From: Poteriospumella lacustris
Taxonomy: Eukaryota > Sar > Chrysophyceae > Chromulinales > Dinobryaceae
DNA length: 23,923 bases
Assembly: GCA_008000375.1 (NCBI GenBank)
Contig: SMOI01000439.1
Coordinates: forward strand, 1 to 23,923
Direction of reading: 5' to 3'
The translations under genes and the position numbers were made by a program. The notes below the pieces were generated by a model. That model searched no databases. It was not told where the DNA came from and worked only from the letters and a program-made list of their open reading frames with translations. Below are positions 21,301 to 23,923 of the stretch, one piece after another (position 1 is the first letter of the stretch; the number at the start of each line of letters is the position of its first letter).

Positions 21301-22155
21301 TTATTCAATGTATTTTATCAAGAGTGTCAAACTGATTTCAGGGTCTACTGGTACAAAGCCGTTCATATTTTGGTCATATAAAGTTATAACTAGCTTGCTA
21401 TAATTAGCTTGGTAAACACTCATGTAGTTTTCTCCAGGGGGTGAATCAATAATCAATTCACCGAAGCTTTTCGACAACGCGATTTGATGGAAGGCATTTG
21501 GATTTAAAACATTATAACTATTTTGAACCCAGTTGCAACCTAACACGTAACTAAATACAGGACTTAACGTTGGATATGTATCAGAACTAAATGTTAAATT
21601 TTCTGGGTCTGTTCCACCATCATTGGATACAGGAAATACTTGTTGAGTACTAAATCCAAATATCTTCATCAATCCAGGACTTAACTTTATTTGGGGATAC
21701 TTTTTATTCGCGGTCCATGAACCAGCAGGCGAATAACCAGTTTTTGATTCAACAGGGAATACAGAGATCTCAGCGGTATATCTTATTTCGTTAGATTGAA
21801 AGCTTAAGAAAAAGATTGATTTTACCGGGCTTGTATTGTTCTCGTTTGCGATAAAATACCATCCTTTGGAAACCATGCAATATTGTAAGAAATCGTTTAA
21901 ACCATCAAAGTCATAGTAACCATCCGGAATATAAAACGTTTCTTTTGTGTTATCAATCCAAGTGATTTCAAAACTGTTGTTACCAAAGGATGATGTAATG
22001 TTAAAACTACTGTTGTATATGGAACAGGATTTCACGGCGATCTGTGCATCATTCTTTGAAGCATCAAAGTTTAAATCGATTTCGTATCTGTTTGTTCCCA
22101 TTTTGTAATGAGATCTATTTATGAATACGGGCATAATTCTTCTTTTTTCAGTCAT
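21301..22155 (-). CDS. PEN: Penton / minor capsid protein
   Basis: 284 residues; start in GTATATATTAGATG. A beta-rich single jelly-roll pattern consistent with the pentameric vertex protein of Polinton-like viruses and virophages: NRYEIDLNFDASKNDAQIAVKSCSIYNSSFNI at the start, FYIPDGYYDFDGLNDFLQY ('i..G.Y....L...iq'), PGLMKIFGF, and the very characteristic C terminus KLVITLYDQNMNGFVPVDPEISLTLLIKY, matching the 'i.l.D..g..v......i.l.l.i' ending of these pentons. The length suits a single jelly roll. Together with the capsid protein at 7214-9115 it would build an icosahedral shell. Its promoter is back to back with that of the 74-residue gene. Confidence 0.8.
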   Translation of the reverse strand: MTEKRRIMPVFINRSHYKMGTNRYEIDLNFDASKNDAQIAVKSCSIYNSSFNITSSFGNNSFEITWIDNTKETFYIPDGYYDFDGLNDFLQYCMVSKGWYFIANENNTSPVKSIFFLSFQSNEIRYTAEISVFPVESKTGYSPAGSWTANKKYPQIKLSPGLMKIFGFSTQQVFPVSNDGGTDPENLTFSSDTYPTLSPVFSYVLGCNWVQNSYNVLNPNAFHQIALSKSFGELIIDSPPGENYMSVYQANYSKLVITLYDQNMNGFVPVDPEISLTLLIKYIE

Positions 22156-22196
22156 CTAATATATACTAAGATTAAAAATATCTTTTGTATTATTAG
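22156..22196. promoter_or_regulatory. Bidirectional promoter between penton and the 74-residue gene
   Basis: Only 41 bases separate the two divergent ATGs. Both ends carry the TATTAGATG form of the start motif (minus: TATATATTAGATG; plus: TATTATTAGATG). The next gene at 22458 uses the same TATTAGATG variant, suggesting these three genes share timing. Confidence 0.55.
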
Positions 22197-22421
22197 ATGA
22201 GTACAGATTTAGATTTAGATAGCAAGTTAAGTGATATGTTACTTGACATTTTCAAAGATTACAACATGGTGGATAAGTTGATTAACCATACATCAATGAC
22301 TAATGACATTAAACAGATTTTATTCTTAAATTTTGAAACTATGGTACCTCAATTGAAATCACTTCCTTTGAATGTCACCTTTTCTGAACTTATAAAATAC
22401 ATTTTGCAGATCGTTAATTAA
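22197..22421 (+). CDS. 74-residue stand-alone copy of a domain in the next gene
   Basis: 74 residues; start in TATTATTAGATG. From residue 8 it aligns almost residue for residue with positions ~57-125 of the large protein beginning at 22458 (DSKLSDML.DIFKDYN, KLINHTSMTN.IKQILFLNF, SLP..VTF.ELIKYILQI). It is therefore a partial gene duplication, retained intact with its own promoter. The domain is helical and not recognised. A short independent copy of a structural-protein domain could compete for, cap or nucleate its assembly (inference). Confidence 0.85.
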   Translation: MSTDLDLDSKLSDMLLDIFKDYNMVDKLINHTSMTNDIKQILFLNFETMVPQLKSLPLNVTFSELIKYILQIVN

Positions 22422-22457
22422 ATTTCCAGGTAAAACAAATATCTTTATATATATTAG

Positions 22458-23923
22458 ATGAGTACAGAGATAGGATTAGAGAATTTCAAAAAACTATTAC
22501 AAGATGAAATTGACAAAATAAATCAATTTAATAAAAAAAATAGGATGAATACCAAAGATTATTTGTTACAGTCAATGGCCCCTGTTACAGTAACAGAAGA
22601 TGATGTTGAAATCAACAACGACGATTTACGAGACAGTAAGTTAAGTGATATGTTGTTTGACATCTTCAAAGATTACAACATTGTCTATAAGTTGATTAAC
22701 CATACATCAATGACTAATGAAATTAAACAGATTTTGTTCTTAAACTTTAAAACCATGGTGAAACCTCAGCTTCTATCTTTGCCTTCAAGTGTCACCTTTG
22801 CGGAACTTATAAAATACATTTTGCAGATTGCTTATAAAATCATGTTACCGGAAACTGAGTTTAGAAATGCACAAAAACAATTGAATAACGATGTTCTCCC
22901 ACCTAATCCGGTACCTATTCAACCTTCTTCTATAATTCCACCTCAACTACCAATATCAGATTTATCAACTCCGGTTGATATCCCGGTGAAACTTCCATCC
23001 AAAAAGAAAATTGAAAAGGTAATCGAAACTCTCGATGAAGAAGAAGAAGATGTTGGTAATATTGATTTTGGTATAAGTGACGATGAAGAAGAACAAGAAT
23101 CACAACCAACCGCAGCGGCGATGCCTTCTAAATATACACCCATATCAGCTTCAGAAATGAATAGCAAAACCAACGATGAGAAAAGAAAAGAAATAAAAAA
23201 ATTGTATGACTTCATTCAATACAAAACTAGAAACAGATACGAAGATTATGATTTTCGTAGTGAATTACCGGATAAAGTACCCGAAGAAATTTCTCAATCG
23301 ATTAAGTTAAAAGATTTCTATCAAGCAACAATTAAGAATTTGATGAAAATGGATTTGAATTCAATTCGAATAAATCGCGTGTTAGGTGATCTAAGCATTA
23401 CAAATACAATTAATTCTACACCAGTTTTTGATATTAATAGTGAAAGTAAAAAGCTTTTAAGATTATTGACTACTCATGAAAGAAGACGACAATTTTACAA
23501 GCGTTATTATCAACTTGTATTCAGTGACACAGATTTAATAGACTATCAAACCTCATCTACAGGTTATGATGACTTGGTGAAAATCGGACAAGCTAAAAAT
23601 ATGGTTGAATCAGTTTCTGTAGGAAGAATTGATTTAAACATTGGCGCCGGGTTGAAAAAGAGTAAACGAATGGGTGGGGGATTAACTGATACAAGTAAAT
23701 ATGTTGTTGATATTATGAAATTACGGAATACGAATATTCTAGAAATTCGTTATCGAAAAAATAAACATCTGGTTCCAATTCGTCCTAAAATGGTAAGCGA
23801 TGCGTTTAAAGGAATTGTATTACACAAACTCGAAAGCGGAGAATTCCACGAAGAGGCATACAACGCACTATCCAATCAAGAACATGATTACTTTAATCAA
23901 ATCGCAAAGTATATTGAAATAGA
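22458..23923 (+). CDS. Large probable virion protein, cut by right window edge
   Basis: Open from the ATG at 22458 (TATATATATTAGATG) to the last base: at least 488 residues, no stop. Order: helical start; residues ~55-130 matching the preceding 74-residue protein; a Pro/Ser-rich linker (LPPNPVPIQPSSIIPPQLP); an acidic patch (LDEEEEDVGNIDFGISDDEEE); a basic helical part with LLRLLTTHERRRQFYKRYYQL; GAGLKKSKRMGGGLTDT, where M-G-G-G fits the adenain cleavage rule; and a C-terminal RYRKNKHLVPIRPKMVSDAFKGIVLHKLESGEFHEEAYNALSNQEHDYF. The last part resembles a region I recall from Polinton-like and adintovirus structural proteins ('rn.....r.iS..fk..i...l....fd...y..L...E...f'). The likely role is an internal virion or assembly protein processed by the protease (inference). 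Confidence 0.75.
   Translation, partial: MSTEIGLENFKKLLQDEIDKINQFNKKNRMNTKDYLLQSMAPVTVTEDDVEINNDDLRDSKLSDMLFDIFKDYNIVYKLINHTSMTNEIKQILFLNFKTMVKPQLLSLPSSVTFAELIKYILQIAYKIMLPETEFRNAQKQLNNDVLPPNPVPIQPSSIIPPQLPISDLSTPVDIPVKLPSKKKIEKVIETLDEEEEDVGNIDFGISDDEEEQESQPTAAAMPSKYTPISASEMNSKTNDEKRKEIKKLYDFIQYKTRNRYEDYDFRSELPDKVPEEISQSIKLKDFYQATIKNLMKMDLNSIRINRVLGDLSITNTINSTPVFDINSESKKLLRLLTTHERRRQFYKRYYQLVFSDTDLIDYQTSSTGYDDLVKIGQAKNMVESVSVGRIDLNIGAGLKKSKRMGGGLTDTSKYVVDIMKLRNTNILEIRYRKNKHLVPIRPKMVSDAFKGIVLHKLESGEFHEEAYNALSNQEHDYFNQIAKYIEI

Noticed and set aside
22943-23215. Serine-rich open frame on the minus strand
   Set aside because: Antisense shadow of the acidic patch of the large partial protein.
1-23923. 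Packaging ATPase of the FtsK/HerA type
   Set aside because: No Walker A/B pair of that type is visible; the only clear P-loop is in the SF3 helicase. It may lie outside the window.
1-23923. Terminal inverted repeats marking the element ends
   Set aside because: Both edges fall inside genes, so the ends of the element are not in the window; no matching long inverted repeats near the edges.
1-23923. tRNA, rRNA, CRISPR array, insertion sequence
   Set aside because: None of the expected structures or motifs were seen; the only recombinase is the viral integrase.

Overview
The window is a fragment of a eukaryotic double-stranded DNA virus of the Polinton-like / virophage group, either free or integrated. 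Its hallmark genes are a double jelly-roll-type major capsid protein (7214-9115, minus), a penton-type minor capsid protein (21301-22155, minus), an adenain-family cysteine protease (12528-13034, minus), a retroviral-type integrase with a C-terminal chromodomain (20210-21280, minus), a TVpol-superfamily 3 helicase fusion (15065-17626, plus) and a short family-B DNA polymerase-like palm protein (18903-20213, plus). No packaging ATPase is seen. Both ends are cut: a SET-domain gene runs off the left edge and a large probable virion protein runs off the right edge. The host and any helper virus cannot be told from the sequence. No ribosomal RNA, tRNA, CRISPR or bacterial-style operon signals were seen.

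Layout: 1-1132 holds a SET methyltransferase fragment and small genes. 1178-3592 is a surface module (trimeric-fibre-like protein, then a LamG lectin-like protein). 3655-5983 holds four unrecognised genes. 6022-9445 (minus) is a morphogenesis block: a basic virion-type protein, the major capsid protein and a small protein. 9460 to about 12050 is a visibly GC-richer island with two convergent genes whose signals and codon use differ from the rest. 12055-13944 (minus) holds a small protein coupled to the protease, the protease itself, and a glycine-glycine-rich likely protease substrate. 13989-15064 holds a helical protein, a possible tiny membrane peptide and a 500-base non-coding stretch with a long inverted repeat (candidate origin). 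15065-20213 is the replication block. 20210-22155 (minus) holds integrase and penton. 22197 to the end holds a 74-residue stand-alone copy of a domain that also lies inside the next, larger gene.

Almost every viral gene starts within an AT-rich motif touching the ATG (TATATTA followed by ATG, ATATG or GATG). This is probably the viral (late-type) promoter, with virtually no leader. AT palindromes (TTAATTAATT, TTTAATTAAA) follow several genes and probably act as 3'-end hairpins. The two genes of the GC-rich island lack this promoter motif and instead have GATCGA-rich upstream regions and CAAG-ATG starts. One of them carries nuclear-localisation-like basic clusters. They may be expressed by a different machinery or at a different stage, for example by the host polymerase while the element is integrated.
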